Positions 11,771 to 23,645 are shown, numbered from the stretch's first letter. The stretch: 64,000 nt of DNA from Adiantum capillus-veneris (GCA_014529385.2 CM043966.1:104233087-104297086), one strand, 5' to 3'. The notes: a model not told the origin generated them from the sequence alone. Translations and numbers: made by a program.

Positions 11771-12879
11771 CAAAAGAATTACAGCTTGTACACAGTGATG
11801 TATGTGGTCATGTGAAGACTCCATCTTTTTGAAAGTATGTATATTTTGTTACCTTCATAGATGATGCTACTCACCATACTTGGGTCTATCCATTGAAAGT
11901 AAAGAATGAAGTTTTTGCATGTTTTAAAAGCTTTGTGACTATGGCTGAAAATTTCAGTGGGGCAACAAACTTATTACTCTTTGCACAGATCGTGGTAAGG
12001 AATATATGTCGCATGAGTTTAATGTTTTTCTTCGTGACAAAGGTATTATGCATCAATGTACTGTGCCATATATATCTCAACAAAATGGTGTTGCCGAGCG
12101 TAAGAATCGTACTCTCTTGGAAATGGCACATATGGTTAAAGGAAAGCATCTTCAGGATAAGTTTTGGATGGAAGCGCTCATGTGTACAAACTATGTTTTG
12201 AATAGATGTCCCACTAAAGCTTTGAGAGTTGTTACACCTTATGAGGCTTCGAATGGTCGAAAGTCAATGGTGAGCCATATGCATGTGTTTGGTTGTTTGG
12301 CATATGCTCTTGTGCCTTCAAAAAAAACTGCAAGACAAGGCTATAAAATGTATCTTTGTGGGCTATAGTGCTGAAAGTAAAGGTTATCGTTTGTATCATC
12401 CATTAACGGACAAGATTTTTGTAAGTCGTGATGTGGTATTTGCTGAAAATTCAGCTCATCCCTTGCTTGAATGTAAAATGCAGCTAACTATTGGGTCACA
12501 AGATATGTTTGATACACTTATGCCTTTGTTTCAAAGTGGTACATTGGATAATGACCATGTAGAGCAGCCAAATGAGGTTCGAAGAGCTAAAATTTTGCAT
12601 CCAAACATGGCTGAAAATCAGCATGAAGTTCAGTCCATTGATGATGTACAAGTTGATCATGAATTACATAAGGAACACACTTCTATCAGGGATGCACAAG
12701 CAATGCCAAGATGGCTAAAGCAAACTTTACAAGATAGTAATTTGAGTGCTCCTTTGCGTGGTAGAACAAGATCATCTACTCGCCATGTATCGAGTGATTT
12801 TGTGGATGTAGCTCTCATTACAACAACATGTAATGAAGAACCACTATCTTTTGAAGATGCATCTGAAAATGAGGAGTAG
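11771..12879 (+). pseudogene. copia A integrase core and linker to RT
   Basis: Integrase sequence resumes after the triplication and changes frame near 11960 and again near 12330. The second and third catalytic acidic positions can be followed: the Asp region (recognisable as a [11 protein letters not shown]-like stretch near 11990-12020) and the Glu in [10 protein letters not shown]. Downstream come the HVFGCLAYAL and FVGYSAESKGYRLYHP segments typical of the copia integrase C-terminus, then a poorly conserved linker to 12879. A stop at 12877 precedes RT. Confidence 0.8.
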
Positions 12880-13500
12880 ATGGCTGCTATGAAATCCGAA
12901 TTGGATTCGATTTCCAAGAATGGTACTTGGGAGTTATGGACTTACCTAAAGGTAAGCATGTAATCGGTACTAAGTGGGTTTACAAAGTTAAGCGAAAGTC
13001 TAATGGTAGTATTGAACACTACAAAGCGAGAATTGTTGCAAAAGGTTATGTGCAACAATATGGTATTGACTATGAGGAGACTTTTGCACCTACTTCACGC
13101 ATGACTACCATTCATACTGTGGTTGCATTGGCTACTCATCATGGTTGGAAAGTGCATCAATCGGATGTGATAGAATGGTAACTTACATGAAGAGTTTTAT
13201 GTCAAACAACCTCCTGGTTTTGCCATTAAAGGTCAGGAGTATAAAGTATGTCGCTTACGAAAGGCTTTGTATGGACTTAAGCAAGCATCATGTGCATGGT
13301 ATGAGAAGATGCATCGGCACTTGATTGCTCTTGGTTTCCAATCAAGTCCGATTGAGAACACACTTTATGTACACAAAGATGGCAATGACTTGATTGTGCT
13401 TGTTCTTTATGTTGATGATATGCTTTTGACTGGGTCATGTGAGCTGAAAATTGAGGAACTGAAGGCTAATTTGCAACAAGCTTTTGAGATGGTCATTTGA
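12880..13500 (+). pseudogene. copia A reverse transcriptase, broken
   Basis: The N-terminal RT segment (GTKWVYKVKRKSNGSIEHYKAR, then KGYVQQYGIDYEETFAP) occupies 12927-13181. The frame then fails in the segment that should carry the first catalytic Asp (normally DVKSAFLNG, here altered and followed by a stop). RT resumes at 13267 with ALYGLKQA and the intact YVDD box (LYVDDMLLTG), then ends at a TGA at 13498. It is inactive. Confidence 0.85.
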
Positions 13501-14327
13501 GATGTTTCCATTGAGGGGGTAATTATCATGCATCAAGAAAATACATTGAGAAGCTGCTTCATCGTTTTGGTTTTGAGGATTGCAAGTCCATTTCAACTCC
13601 TGTTGAGGAAGGATTCAGGTTCTCAATTGGGGATTGTGATGATGCATTTGACACTTCTCTCTACTAACAAGCTGTGGGATGCTTAATTTATGTATGCAAC
13701 ACTCGGCTAGACATACAATATGTTGTTTCCCAGTTGAGCACGTTTATGCATAGCCCCGAAACTAAGCATTGGCAAGCTGTGGAGCATGTCTTTAGATACC
13801 TCAAAAGCACTATGAACTTTGGTCTCTTCTACGATAGAGATAATCATCCATGCTTGCATGCATTTATAGATAGTGATTGGGCTGGTTGTTATGATACACG
13901 AGTGTCCACTAGTGGCAATTGCTTTCTTCTTGGTGGATCATGCATATCGTGGTTGAGTAAGAAGCAGCCAACTGTGGCCACATCCAGTTGTGGGGCTGAT
14001 TATAGGGCAGCATTCATGGCTACGGTGGAGTGTGTATGGCTCAGACATCTCTTGATGGATCTATGCATGAAGCCACATGAGTCTACGACCATTTTCACTG
14101 ACAGTCAGAGTGCATTGGCAGTTGCAAGGAATCCAGTGTTTCATGCTCGCACAAAACACATTAAGGTGCATTATCACTATGTCAGAGAGCGGCTACATGC
14201 AGGAGATAATGATTTGGCGTGTATACCTACACAGGACAATGTGGCAGACTTGTTCACCAAAGCTCTTCCAAGGAAAAAGTTTAAATCTTTTTGCAAAGCT
14301 TTAGGCTTGTTACCATGTGGGGGTTGA
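13501..14327 (+). pseudogene. copia A RT thumb and RNase H
   Basis: The frame from 13674 encodes the connection and RNase H: FIDSDWAGC (first Asp), then SSCGADYRA where copia elements usually read TEAEY, then IFTDSQSAL, and the characteristic end TKHIKVHYHYVRERL followed by DLFTKALP. The replacement in the second box changes the expected Glu. The region 13501-13673 reads as RT in other frames. The stop at 14325-14327 overlaps the LTR start. Confidence 0.85.
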
Positions 14328-14548
14328 TCTGTCACCTCCCTGTACATGTTCACATCATTCACTTCAGGGGGTTTGTTACACTCATGTGTCCCTTGGGTAG
14401 TTTTGATGTGAACCGTTTCCCTATACACTGGCACCTTTTACTCTAGTGCTGGCTAGAGGTTTTCTCCCCATGTAACCACATATACATACTATACGCATGT
14501 GTGGTGGTACGTTGTACTTAGGGAGACTCATATCTTTCTCTCATACTC
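14325..14548 (+). repeat. 3' LTR of copia A, left part (split by H)
   Basis: Preceded by the purine tract GTGGGGGT and beginning TGATCTGTCACC. The LTR is interrupted at 14548 by chromovirus H and appears to continue at 27672-27741, ending in ...GTGCA. There is no 5' LTR to compare, so the outer end is inferred. Confidence 0.55.
14544..14548. repeat. target-site duplication of H (TACTC), left
   Basis: TACTC here is matched by TACTC at 27667-27671, directly outside the two LTRs of H. This 5-bp duplication proves a single integration event with both ends intact. Confidence 0.95.
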
Positions 14549-17500
14549 TGTAAGGTCCCTAATCCCGCCGACACAAAAAACGGGATGGTACCATTGACAT
14601 GTCTCTAGGCCTACTAAAGTCAGAGTCCTTAAACAAGAAACATTCCAGGGAATTCACCCTTACCATTGACAAATGGTTTAGGTTTATAGCCCTAGAAGAG
14701 ACCTAGTCATGTCTCGCAGTGGAAACGGGACAATAAAAAAATAAATTCCGGCCCTATATCTTCATCCTTCAAATTAAGGTTTCCTTTTTCCCCTAACATA
14801 TGTGAGGGCACAGCCGTTGGTGGATTCCTCTTCCAAGTGAAGAAGTTTCTAAACGTTTTAGTGCGCGGGAATGGATAGTTACCTAACTCATCAGGTCCAC
14901 CCATCCATGATTGACAACCTTAGTCAATCCCCACTTAGCACCCCGCACTCACACATGATTTTTGTGTTGTTTAATTACTACCACATTCTTTTCACAATTA
15001 AAACAATAATTCCTTTTTAACTTTTACACTGTATTTCATTAAGACAATCTTTGAAAATAGTATTGAAGACATTCTTTCGGCAAACAAACATCTTTAGACT
15101 TAAGATAAGGTGTTGTCATTCTGAAGTATCTTTGACCAGTACTGGCTTGTCTCAAGACCACCTATACAGGGGTGAAAAATGGCACCCATTCCTTATTTAT
15201 AAAAACCGGGGTGGAAAAAGCCAGCACCCAAAGTCCGGGCGCCCATATGCCAAAACCAGTACTATCCACAAACATAAACAAGCACGGGGTAAAGACTCCA
15301 CACGTGCTGAGGAAACCAACTCTTCCATGATGGTATCTCCATCATTACTCATTACCTGGAGTAAAATATTTCCAAGGAATTAGAGGTGTCTTCAGACAAA
15401 CTGTCTTAAGGATGGTCAAACATTTCTTTCTTAAGTCAATCAGTCATAACCCAATCATTTCTTTCCTATTTACAATCATTGCTCGTTGGTTTCGTGGAAG
15501 TTATCTTCCATTTACAGTCAGTTTATCCTTCCTAACCTTACATATGCAATGTTAACTTAAAAATGAACTTTAAAATATTTTAAGTGAACAAAATAGAAAT
15601 CCACCTGGGACTGCTCATCCATGTGCTGTGGGGCGGGTGCCCGTAGACTTTCCTCTGTTGGCCTATGGCTAGGCCTAGCCTCATGGTCATTAGTGGCTTT
15701 GTTTCGCTTGTTGCTAACATCCCCTTCCTCAGTAAGAGGATTTCCCCTGGTCCTCTTTGGAGCCATGTCGGTAGCCTTATAAAAAGATTTAATCCATTAG
15801 AAGTTTAATTGAATAATCTTCTTTTTCCTTGTTTATCCAAAAATAAGGATTTTTGGAGTAAATAGGTATCTTTAATAGTCAATTTGATGAGATATTCCTC
15901 CGATAACTTATTTATGCTATACTTAATTTCCCATAATTATCGTTTAATTTGGGAAACCCCTTTTCTAGGTTTCTTCTTAGTCTATTTTCCATTTTAACCT
16001 TAGTAAATTATAAATTTCTATCGGCTAATGGATTACTCTCCCTAAAATGTAATTGAATATGTTCTATCTTTAGGAATTTTCACAAATTTGATTTATAACC
16101 TTTCCCTTCTATACTTATGGTCTAAATTAGGTAAAATTTTACTGATAGTAACTTGTTATACCATCCATTTATGTCGAGATAATTTTCCCACCCTTCAATA
16201 GTGATTTTGGACCTCAAGTATTTATTTGGTAATTAGATAAATTCATTATTAATTTTCCTTGTCTAATTTATACGCAAAATCGGTTACTTTTATTGAAGAT
16301 AAATACCTAAACTATTTATCTGAGGTTCGGGTATTTATCATAGAGTCCCCAAGGTGTGTTTTGCCTTTGATATTTATATCAAAGGGTTTTGGATTAATTT
16401 ACTATATTCCCCCTTCTATTTTCCCCTAATGATAATATAATTGTACTAGGATAATTAGATAGACTAATTATCTGAGGGTAACATAATTTTCACGGGTTTC
16501 CTAAGATATAATTAACCTTTGATAAATAACTCAAGACATTTTGAATCAATTTGATAATTTCTCCCTTTTAATTTGTCCTAAACACAAAGTAATTTTGCTA
16601 AATTAATTAGGTAAAGTAATTATCTGAGCTTCATATAATTATCACAGGTTATGTAACATTAAAGTAACCTTTGATAAATAATTCAAGTTATTTTGAGTCT
16701 AATTGCTAATTTCCCCTATTTAATTTGTCCTAAAAACAGAGTATTTCTCCTAAAGTAATTAGATAAATTAATTATTCGAGCTTAAACTAATTATGACAAG
16801 TTTCTTAACATGTAATCAATCTCTGATAAATAACTCAAATCAATTTGAATCTATTTTCTAATTTTCCCTATTTAATTTGTCCTAAAAACAGAGTAATTAT
16901 GCTAAAGTAATTAGATAAATTAATTATCTGGGCTTGACATAATTATCAAGAGTTTCCTAACATATAATTCAATTCTTATAAATAGCTCAAATCAATTTGA
17001 ATCCATTTACTAATTTCCCCTTTTTATTTTATCCTAAAAACATAGTATTTCTTATAAAGTAATTAGATAAATTAATTATCTGAGATTTAACTAATTATCA
17101 CAGGTTCCACAACATATAATTAACCTCTGATAAATAACTCAAATCAATTTGAATCCATTTGCTAATTTTTCCTATTTAATTTATCCTAAAAACAGAGTAA
17201 TTCTGCTAAAGTAATTAGATAAATAAATTATATGGGACTAAAATAATTTTTACAAGTTTTCTAACATATAATTAACCAATAATAAATAAATCAAAGCATT
17301 TTGAATCAATTTACCAATTTCCCTTATTTAATTTGTCTTAAAAATGGATTATTTATGTTAAAGTAATTAAGTATATTAATTATCTGAGCTTGACATAGTT
17401 ATCACAGGTTCCCTAACATATAATTAACCACCACTGATAAATAAATAAAAGCATTTTGAATCAATTTACTAATTTCTTCTATTTAATTTGTCTTAATAGC

Positions 17501-18559
17501 AGAGTATTTTTGCTAAAGTAATTAGTTAAATTAATTATCTAAGCTTCACATAATTATCACGAGTTTCCTAACATATAATTAACCAACTGATAAATAGATT
17601 AAAGCATTTTGAATCAATTTGATTATTTTTCCCTTTAATTTTCTTTAAAAACAGTGTAATTCTGCCTAATTAATTAAGAAAATTACTCAAAAAATTATAG
17701 GATAATTTTCCTAGCTTACTAACTATCTAATGTAGCTCTGAGAATTACCTCAACTTAATCTATGCTTAATTAATATATTTTCCATTAATTCATGGTTAAT
17801 TTGGCTAATTTCAGTCGTAATATGATAGGATAATTAATTGGTTTAACATTACCAAGATTAATTACAACAATCAGCAGAGAATAATTAATTAAGAGAGGAT
17901 TTATGAGTATACGTAGGCCTAATCTTTAATTTACTACAAAGTAGATTAATCTAGCCTTGCTAATTAAGAAGGATTAGGCTAATTACCGTTTGGGTTAATC
18001 AACTAGAGCTTAATCTCTAGTGATTTCTGCGTAGCATTCTCTCTAGATGAGAGAGAGAGAGAGAGTGTCAAGGCTCTGAGTCTAAATTTTTATGAAGAGA
18101 AGGGGGTCTTTTTATAGCTTTTCCTGGGCACCGGGCAGTTTCTGGCAGGTTTTGACACCCCAAGCACGCCCCCAACTTGCAAATGGCGCCAATTGCTGCT
18201 AAACATGTCTGTGGCAGGTTCCCCCCAGCTCCACACTGCCCCCATACCTTCCAGAAAAATGATTTTGGTTGATTTTGTAGATTCCTAATGATGAAAATTT
18301 GAAATATCAGTTAATTCTAGAACCTTAGGATAAGAAGTCTTTGTTAGCTAATTGAATTCCTATTGTTACCTTCTAAGTTCTGTAACTTTTCCAGTTTTTA
18401 TCAGATTCTGATTCTAAAAATTACTAATCATAGTAAAGCTCTGGTTATGATTCCAAAAATACCAATTGTAGCGGTGTTTGAATCCTTCAACAGTGGTTTT
18501 CAATTTAATTTTACAAGCTCTGTACAATTTTTAAGGTTTTGAAAACTGGAAACCTTACA
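14549..18559 (-). repeat. H 3' LTR, 4011 bp
   Basis: On the plus strand it runs TGTAAGGT...ACCTTACA, a perfect 8-bp terminal inverted repeat. It aligns along its whole length with 23663-27666. It contains the 152-bp tandem array. Small frames inside it (for example 15557-15766) recur in the other LTR and are not supported as genes. Confidence 0.95.
16300..17665. repeat. 152-bp tandem array inside the H 3' LTR, nine units
   Basis: The landmark TATCTGAG (with variants) recurs at 16317, 16469, 16621, 16773, 16925, 17077, about 17230, 17381 and 17536, a near-constant step of 152 bp. Each unit is AT-rich and contains a TAATTAGATAAATTAATTA-like core, a TTTGAATC stretch and TTAATTTGTCCTAAAAAC. Confidence 0.9.
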
Positions 18560-18572
18560 ATCACCCCAACTT
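18560..18572 (-). promoter_or_regulatory. H polypurine tract
   Basis: The minus strand reads AAGTTGGGGTGAT directly upstream of the 3' LTR. It is the only purine-rich stretch at the right position, though it is imperfect. Confidence 0.6.
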
Positions 18573-18591
18573 AAGGGATTGAGATCTCATC

Positions 18592-18954
18592 TCAACCGAA
18601 ATTGGGAATATCTTTGCAAAGTGATACTTCATCCTCCCAGGTGGCGTCTTCAGTGGGGTAGTCCTTCCATTTTACTAAGTGTTCTCTGATAACTCTGTTT
18701 CTCAGACTCCTTTCCCTAGTGTCAAGAATACAATCTGGTTGGAGTTCAAGAATTCCCTACTTCTGCATCACAATTTGCTCGTTATCTAGAGTGTGATTTG
18801 GATTTGGGATGTAGGGTTTTAGAAGACTGATATGGAATACATTATGGACCTTGAGGTGCTCAGGCAATTGTAGTTTGTAAGCTTGATCACTGATTACTTT
18901 AATTACTTCATAAGGTCCACAATATCTGGGGCTTAGTTTTTTGTATTTTCCCAA
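18592..18954 (-). pseudogene. H integrase C-terminus and chromodomain, split by a stop
   Basis: The frame from 18954 encodes the integrase tail GKYKKLSPRYCGPYEV...VHNVFHISLLKPY. A TAG just before 18757 interrupts the same frame, which then continues to a TGA at 18592 with VIREHLVKWKDYP and ATWEDE. This is a chromodomain with its aromatic positions (W, Y, W). Chromodomains steer integration of these elements to particular chromatin. The in-frame stop would separate the two parts unless read through. Confidence 0.85.
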
Positions 18955-19860
18955 GGATAGAGTGCTTCTTTTCGGTCGTACCCTTAGGAATACTTTATCC
19001 CCTTGTTTAAAAACCCGATGAGATCGTTTTTGATCAGCATACTATTTCTAGCGGTCCTTGGCTGCGTGAATGTCTTGTCTTATGGCTTTGGTTTGGGCAT
19101 CCATCTCCTCCAACATTTGCTTTGAAGCTTCTACTCTTGTAGTAGGGTTAGAAAAGTTTAGGGGTGATATATATTCATGCCCATAAAGAGCATTAAATGG
19201 TGACATCCCAATGCTTTTATGAAAGGAAGAGTTATAGGCGAATTCCACCAGAGGAAGAAATTGGATCCATTTTCGGGGTTCTCTACCACAATAGGCTCTA
19301 AGAATGTCTTCAATAACTTGATTCACTCTTTCTGTATGAGGGTGATAGGATGTACTGAAACATAGCTGAGTTCCTAAGGATTCAAATAAAGCTTTCTAGA
19401 ATTTTGAAGTGAATTTTTCATCTCTGTCGCTGACTATTCTCTTAGGAAGCCCGTGTAATCCGAAGATCTCTTTGATAAAGAGACGGCTTATGTCTGATGC
19501 ATTGTAAGTTGTTTTTACAGGCATCAAATGGGAGACTTTAGTCAGCATATCCACTACCACCATAATGGAGTCGTAACCCCCTTGAACAGTGGGAAGGCCT
19601 GTTACAAAGTCCATGCTAATGAGTTCCGACTTCATTTGAGGAATGTCCAGAGGTTGAAGTTTTCCTGGCATCATTACTCATTCAGTCTTAATCTTTTGAC
19701 AAGAAAGACATTGTATGATGTAGTGAAGTATATCTCCTTTCATTCTTGGCCAGAAATAGCTTTTCCATATGGCATTAAGGGTTTTTGCATAGCCAGGATG
19801 GCCGGAAATTGGAGCGTTGTGTCCTTCGTAAAGGATTAACTCCTTTAATGTTGGATTTTT
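18955..19860 (-). pseudogene. H integrase zinc and catalytic domains, broken
   Basis: From 19860 downward the minus strand shows a His/Cys zinc region (...CLSCQK), then DFVTGLP (first Asp), VSDRDEKF (second Asp) and YHPHTERVNQ. Plant gypsy integrases normally read YHPQTDGQTERVN here, so four residues are missing beside the catalytic Glu. Stops separate the frames 19674-19396 and 19326-19048. The WIQFLPLVEFAYNSS segment follows as usual. Confidence 0.9.
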
Positions 19861-19984
19861 AGGAATGTAAAGTCGATACTTATAATAGAGTAGCCCAGTT
19901 TCAAGTGAATAATGCTTGATTCTGTCTTTCTCTTTCTCTTTTAGGTCCTATTGATTGATAACCTGTAGAAGTTCTTGATAATCC

Positions 19985-20485
19985 TTATCTTCCAGGGAAG
20001 CTTCCTTAACCTTGTTGAGGATTGGATTGTCAACTGTGGAAATAGCCCCAAAAAAAAACCTTACGGCTAAGAGCGTTAGCAACCACATTCTCTTTCCCTG
20101 GTTTATATTTTATTTCAAAGTCATATACCTGTAAGAGTTCTATCCATCTTCTCTGCCTCATGCTGAGTGTTGCTTGTGAGAAAATCCATTTTAAACTTTG
20201 ATGATCGGTGATTAACTGGAACTTCCCTCCTAGAAGATAGTGCCTCCAGAGTTTTAGAGCATGGATGACAGCTAGGAGTTCCAGATCATGAGTTGGATAA
20301 TTCAGCTCGTGGATTCTTAATTTTTGCGAAGTAAAGGTGTCTGGTCTGCCTTCTTGGTTTAAGACTCCTCTTATAGCAAGACCGCTGGCATCTGTTACTA
20401 CTTCAAACTCTTGAGTGAAGTCAGGAAGTTTGAGTAGAGGGGCTGATGTGCGATTTTGTTTTAATTTGAGAAAATAATCCTCCTG
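19985..20485 (-). pseudogene. H RNase H domain
   Basis: Continuous with RT. Readable motifs include VVTDASG, LRIHELNYPTHDLELLAV, LITDHQSLKWIF and the terminal ENVVANALSRK, which together give the expected acidic residues. No initiating Met is expected because it is part of the polyprotein. It degrades RNA in the RNA:DNA hybrid during reverse transcription. Confidence 0.8.
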
Positions 20486-21272
20486 TTATTTTCCCCATGT
20501 AAGTTTGGCTGTCTTTTTAAGTAGCTGCGTCAGGGGTGCGGCGATAACTGCATAATCTTTGATGAAGATTCTATACCATCCTATAGTGCCCAAAAATCCT
20601 CGAATCTCACTGACCGTTTTCGGTTGTGGCCAGACTATTATATCTTTAACCTTTGCGGGGTCTACTGAAATTCCTTCAGGGTTTATTATAAAACCAAGAT
20701 AACTAACTGCTGGCGTGGAAAACGCACATTTACTCATCTTGGCATATAACTGATGTTGGCGTAGAAGATGAAGTACTTTACGTACATGGTCTTCATGCTC
20801 TTTTTCATCCTTGGAATATACCAGGATATCATCGAAAAACACCAACAAAAAATCATCTAGATATTCTCTGAATATATCCTGCATGAGACGATTTAAAAGT
20901 AGCTGGAGCATTCGTAAGACCAAAAGGCATCACGATGAACTCATAATGCCCATACCTGGTGTTGAAAGCAGTTTTGTAAATATCTGCCTCCTTAATGCGG
21001 ATTTGATGGTAACCTGATCTGAGATCAATTTTTGTGAATACCTTGGCTCCATGTAATCTATCAAGTAATTCATCGATGCGAGGAATAGGGTACTTATTCT
21101 TTACTGATACCTGGTTAAGCCCCCTATAATCGATGTAGAGATGTAAAGATCCATCCTTCTTCTTTTGGAATAGAACAGGCGCTCCCCAAGGTGAAATGCT
21201 TGGTCTTATTAATCCCTGTTCAATAAGCTGACGAAGCTGTTCTTTTAATTCAATAGCTTCAGGGAGGGACAT
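20486..21272 (-). pseudogene. H reverse transcriptase, frameshifted
   Basis: The frame 21272-20853 carries [20 protein letters not shown], the first catalytic segment [15 protein letters not shown] and [12 protein letters not shown]. It then shifts frame near 20900 into 20923-20486, which has the catalytic VFFDDILVYSK box, SYLGFIINPEGI and the thumb. All catalytic aspartates are present but lie in two frames, so the enzyme is broken. Confidence 0.9.
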
Positions 21273-21870
21273 TTTGTAGGGTCTTTTGAAATTGGTTCAC
21301 TACCTGGAAAGGTTTCTATTTCGTGGTCTATATCCCTTGGAGGAGGTAAATTTGAGAGATCTTCCGGAAATATATCCGAAAATTCCTTAAGCCATTCTAG
21401 AGTTGTGTTGTCCCTTGAATCATCTGCCTTATTAAGTTTTACTACAAAGATTTGTTGCCCTTTACGTAACCCCTTCAACAGTCGGCTAGCCTTAACTAAA
21501 TGAGCCTTAGGCTTCCCATTTAATCCTTGTACTAGTGTTTCTTCACCTAATTGATTTTTGAAGGTTAAGTTCCCTTGATCACAGTGAATTTGGGCTTGAT
21601 TTTTGATTAAACAATCCATTCCTAGAAAACCATCATAGATTCCTATTGGTAGAGTCTTAAAGTAAGATGAAGTCAGGGTTCCCCCTAGTTCAAACTCAAC
21701 TTCCCCAGTTGTAAATTGAGATAGAACCTCTTTCCCATTTGCTAGTTCTACCACTAATTTCTTGGTGGGATATTGGTTCAATTTAAGTTTCCTTAAACAT
21801 TTAGGGGAGAGAAAAGAGTGTGCGTTGCCACAATCTATAAGTAGTTCAAATTTTTCACCTTCTCTGTTTG
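21245..21870 (-). pseudogene. H aspartic protease
   Basis: The active site LLIDCGNAHSFLS (D-C-G in place of the usual D-S/T-G) lies at about 21820-21850. The flap and second half follow in the frame from 21781 (KKLVVELANGK, TLPIGIYDGFLGMDCLIKN). The frame overlaps the RT frame at its end. The protease would process gag-pol. Confidence 0.8.
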
Positions 21871-22060
21871 CAGTGGTTTGGATGACAGCATACTATTGCC
21901 GAGCTCCAAGGTTATCAATGACGGCAAAAAGAGTAGCTCTTTCATCTTCCTCATCCAGCAAAGTAGGCTCTCCTACTGCAGCATAAGCTCTGGCTCCTCT
22001 ACCTCTTCCTCTGCCTCGTCCTCTATTGCCTCTGCCTCTTTGATTATTTCCTTGTCCTAT

Positions 22061-22800
22061 CTAAGTCTGAGGAGTGGTTCCGGTAGCAACTCCGGGATTT
22101 TGCCCCTCAGGACATTGACTTCTGTAGTGTCCCATTCTATTGCATTCATAGCATCTGATGTTCGGAAAGGTCTGCTCTATAGTGGCTGCAGCTGACACTA
22201 CCCTCCGTTGATTTCCTTGGTTATAATTTCCCCTTTCTCTTCCTCTAAAGTTATTGTAGTTGTAATAGCTCCTGGCAGGGGGGTTTCCTTCAGCTGCAAG
22301 TGGTTTAGCTCTTAGAAGAGCATCTTGAATAGAGATGGGTCTCATAGCTTCCAAGCGGGTACTTAAAGGTTTGTTGAGACCTTGATAGAAACGAGCAATC
22401 TGTTGTTCCATAGTCATTGGTGGGGCGTAGCGTCGTAAAGACACATATTTGGTGTAATACTCTTCCAAAGTAAGCCCTAACTGTTTGAGGGCGAAGAATT
22501 CATTCATTTTGATAGCTTGGTGAGCTGGAGGAAGATATCTTTCTTTCATTGCCAGCTTCATTGTTTCCCAAGAGGGACTAATGGAAGGGTTATCTCTACA
22601 GTATTGTTTCCACCAGAGTTTGGCATCTCCGGTGAGTCAAAAAATTCCTAACATTTCTTGATTTTTCGAAGTAGTTCCTGCTGCCAAGAAATAATCATCC
22701 ATGGCGTCAAGCTAGGCTTCGGCATCACATTCTAAGTTGGTTCCTTGTTCCTTGAAAGTTGGGAGTTGAACTTGTTTTAACAGTAATTTCTTTTCCTGGG
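22061..22800 (-). pseudogene. H gag
   Basis: The frame 22561-22061 has the retrotransposon gag helical region (LKQLGLTLEEYYTKYVSLRRYAP) and one CCHC knuckle, CYECNRMGHYRSQC, at about residues 136-149, preceded by an Arg/Gly/Asn-rich stretch. Upstream sequence to about 22800 reads as the N-terminal gag (LDAMDDYFLAAGT) but is interrupted by stops. Gag forms the particle and packages RNA. Confidence 0.85.
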
Positions 22801-23063
22801 TGGGAGTATAGAGACTTTTTGCATTTCCCTGAGTTTGTAATCAATGAAAATCTTTTAGTAATTACACTACTTTTGTTTTGTCATGCAAGTTTTCTAATCT
22901 ATATACTTTTAAAACAATGAAAACATAAATCTGAAAATCCTTATCACCATCTCAATTAAACTACACAAGCATGTCATATAACCATGGTATATACAAAGGT
23001 TAATACAACACTGACTCATACTATGTACAAGATGGACTCATACTATATACAATGTGTAATTCT

Positions 23064-23354
23064 CTATATCAACATCCTCTTCACCACTGGTGGGTCTGAC
23101 AGGGGATCAAAAAATATGACATCTTTTGGTCCCCTAAACTTTGGGCCTACCCTCATGGGCCTATTCCTACCTGGGTATATTACTGTGGCTACCTGACCAT
23201 ATACCCATTGATTTTGTGACACTTCTACCCCATCTATAATAATGGTATGATATGGATCTTTGGTCCCACCGAAAAAGAAAACTTCGATGGTCCGAAGTGT
23301 TTCTGCCCACTTTAGTCTTTTCAGATTGAGTGTCAACCCTTCTAACTGTCCCAC
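23064..23354 (-). CDS. leader ORF between primer site and gag of H, unknown function
   Basis: A 96-codon frame on the element's sense strand, 5' of gag. The similar-looking reading continues upstream past one TAG (GGIFLIDVGQLEGL...), so the original frame was probably longer. It has an IIIDGVEVSQNQWVYGQV stretch and a Pro/Arg-rich PGRNRPMRVGPKFRGP stretch and looks protein-like. I know no chromovirus gene at this place. It could be a decayed extra ORF or chance. The assumed start is not ATG (GTG). Confidence 0.4.
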   Translation of the reverse strand: MGQLEGLTLNLKRLKWAETLRTIEVFFFGGTKDPYHTIIIDGVEVSQNQWVYGQVATVIYPGRNRPMRVGPKFRGPKDVIFFDPLSDPPVVKRMLI

Positions 23355-23645
23355 ATCAATCAGGAAAATTCCGCCAAACTATGACCAGTTGATTCCCCAT
23401 GTAGGAGGAGGGAAAAACATAAAATCTAACAATTGCATGATGCTCTTGTGAAGTACAAAGTTGTTGGAGCTGCAAGCAGCCTCGAACATGATGTTGAAAA
23501 TCACAAACTTTTGGTAAGCTTGGCGGATATTTTCCTATATTGATAGGAAAATTCTCATTTCACAATATACCATAATTAAAAATGCAATATAACTTGTGCC
23601 TATTTTTTCAACTTTTACCCTCTTAAGGTCAGGACCTTATTAAAA

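Larger units (their letters stand above)
10735..14548 (+). mobile_element. Ty1/copia element A, 5'-truncated
   Basis: Coding remains occur in copia order: zinc knuckle, protease, integrase, RT, RNase H. The 5' LTR, primer site and most of gag are missing; the element starts at the border with the repeat ending at 10729. Its 3' LTR begins near 14325 and is split by chromovirus H at 14548, continuing at 27672. Many frameshifts and stops make it inactive. Confidence 0.85.

Noticed and set aside
15557-15766. Similar small ORFs at 15557-15766 and 24707-24907 (MAPKRT...)
   Set aside because: They are the same position in the two LTRs of H, so the second copy gives no independent support; the reading is short and ends at the same LTR sequence.
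16300-17665. CRISPR-like regular array
   Set aside because: The 152-bp units are contiguous AT-rich tandem repeats in a eukaryotic LTR, without the short repeat/unique spacer design.
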